From Pseudomonas sp. (GTDB lineage: Bacteria; Pseudomonadota; Gammaproteobacteria; Pseudomonadales; Pseudomonadaceae), in the NCBI GenBank assembly GCA_003523465.1, contig DQAA01000478.1, forward strand, positions 4,758-10,996: a stretch of 6,239 bases of DNA. The letters are read 5' to 3'. A program made the translations under genes and the position numbers. The notes beneath the pieces are model-generated. The model did not search any database, was not told the origin of the DNA, and worked only from the letters and a program-made list of their open reading frames with translations. Positions 6,144-6,239 of the stretch are shown here, one piece after another; position 1 is the first letter of the stretch, and each line of letters starts with the position of its first letter.

Positions 6144-6174
6144 TTTCAGAAATTTGTGTTGGATTTGAGGGCCT

Positions 6175-6239
6175 CATCGCCGGCAACGCCGGCTCTCACA
6201 ATGTCCGCGTCAATGCAGAAACCTGTGGGAGCTGGCTTG
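6175..6239. repeat. Second REP pair (REPIN-like), cut by the window end
   Basis: A first REP (6175-6200) contains GCCGGC-AAC-GCCGGC and ends in GCTCTCACA. After 23 bases TGTGGGAGC (6224-6232) begins a second REP in inverted orientation, continuing GTGGGAGCTGGCTTG to the edge. The arms GCTCTCACA and TGTGGGAGC pair at eight of nine positions. Here the conserved GTGGGAGC ends face each other, unlike the first element, where they point outward. The part from 6144 to 6174 holds nothing I recognise. Confidence 0.75.

Overview
The window reads as ordinary chromosome of a fluorescent-type Pseudomonas (P. fluorescens/P. putida group). The evidence is the GC-rich coding style, an ArgF and a YbaK close to the sequences I know from that genus, GTGGGAGC-type REP repeats, a sequence matching the Pseudomonas ArgR operator, and A-rich motifs of the Hfq/Crc type. 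The species cannot be fixed from the sequence alone.

Layout, left to right. The 5' part of glpF (glycerol facilitator) runs leftward off the window edge. Its control region (266-440) holds a clear sigma-70 promoter, three GAAA-type repeats spaced exactly 21 bp apart, and an Hfq/Crc-like motif next to the ribosome binding site. Divergent from it is ybaK (Cys-tRNA(Pro) deacylase). A long REPIN hairpin lies between ybaK and the convergent leftward operon argF - ABC ATPase, whose two genes overlap by the ATGA junction. argF has an ArgR-type operator lying over its promoter. Divergent from argF is a 702-residue molybdopterin oxidoreductase of unassigned function. It is followed in the same direction by grxD (monothiol CGFS glutaredoxin), a strong intrinsic terminator, and a second REP pair cut by the window end.

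How the genes relate. Apart from argF and the coupled ATPase gene, they are independent housekeeping units: glycerol uptake, translation quality control, arginine synthesis, a predicted ferric/polyamine-type ABC ATPase without its permease, a soluble molybdoenzyme without partner subunits, and an Fe-S/redox glutaredoxin. I see no phage, insertion sequence, CRISPR array, toxin system or RNA gene. No new multi-gene system is evident. The most distinctive items are the molybdoenzyme, which lacks the usual Cys/Sec at the metal-ligand position, and the unusually legible regulatory sites around glpF and argF.
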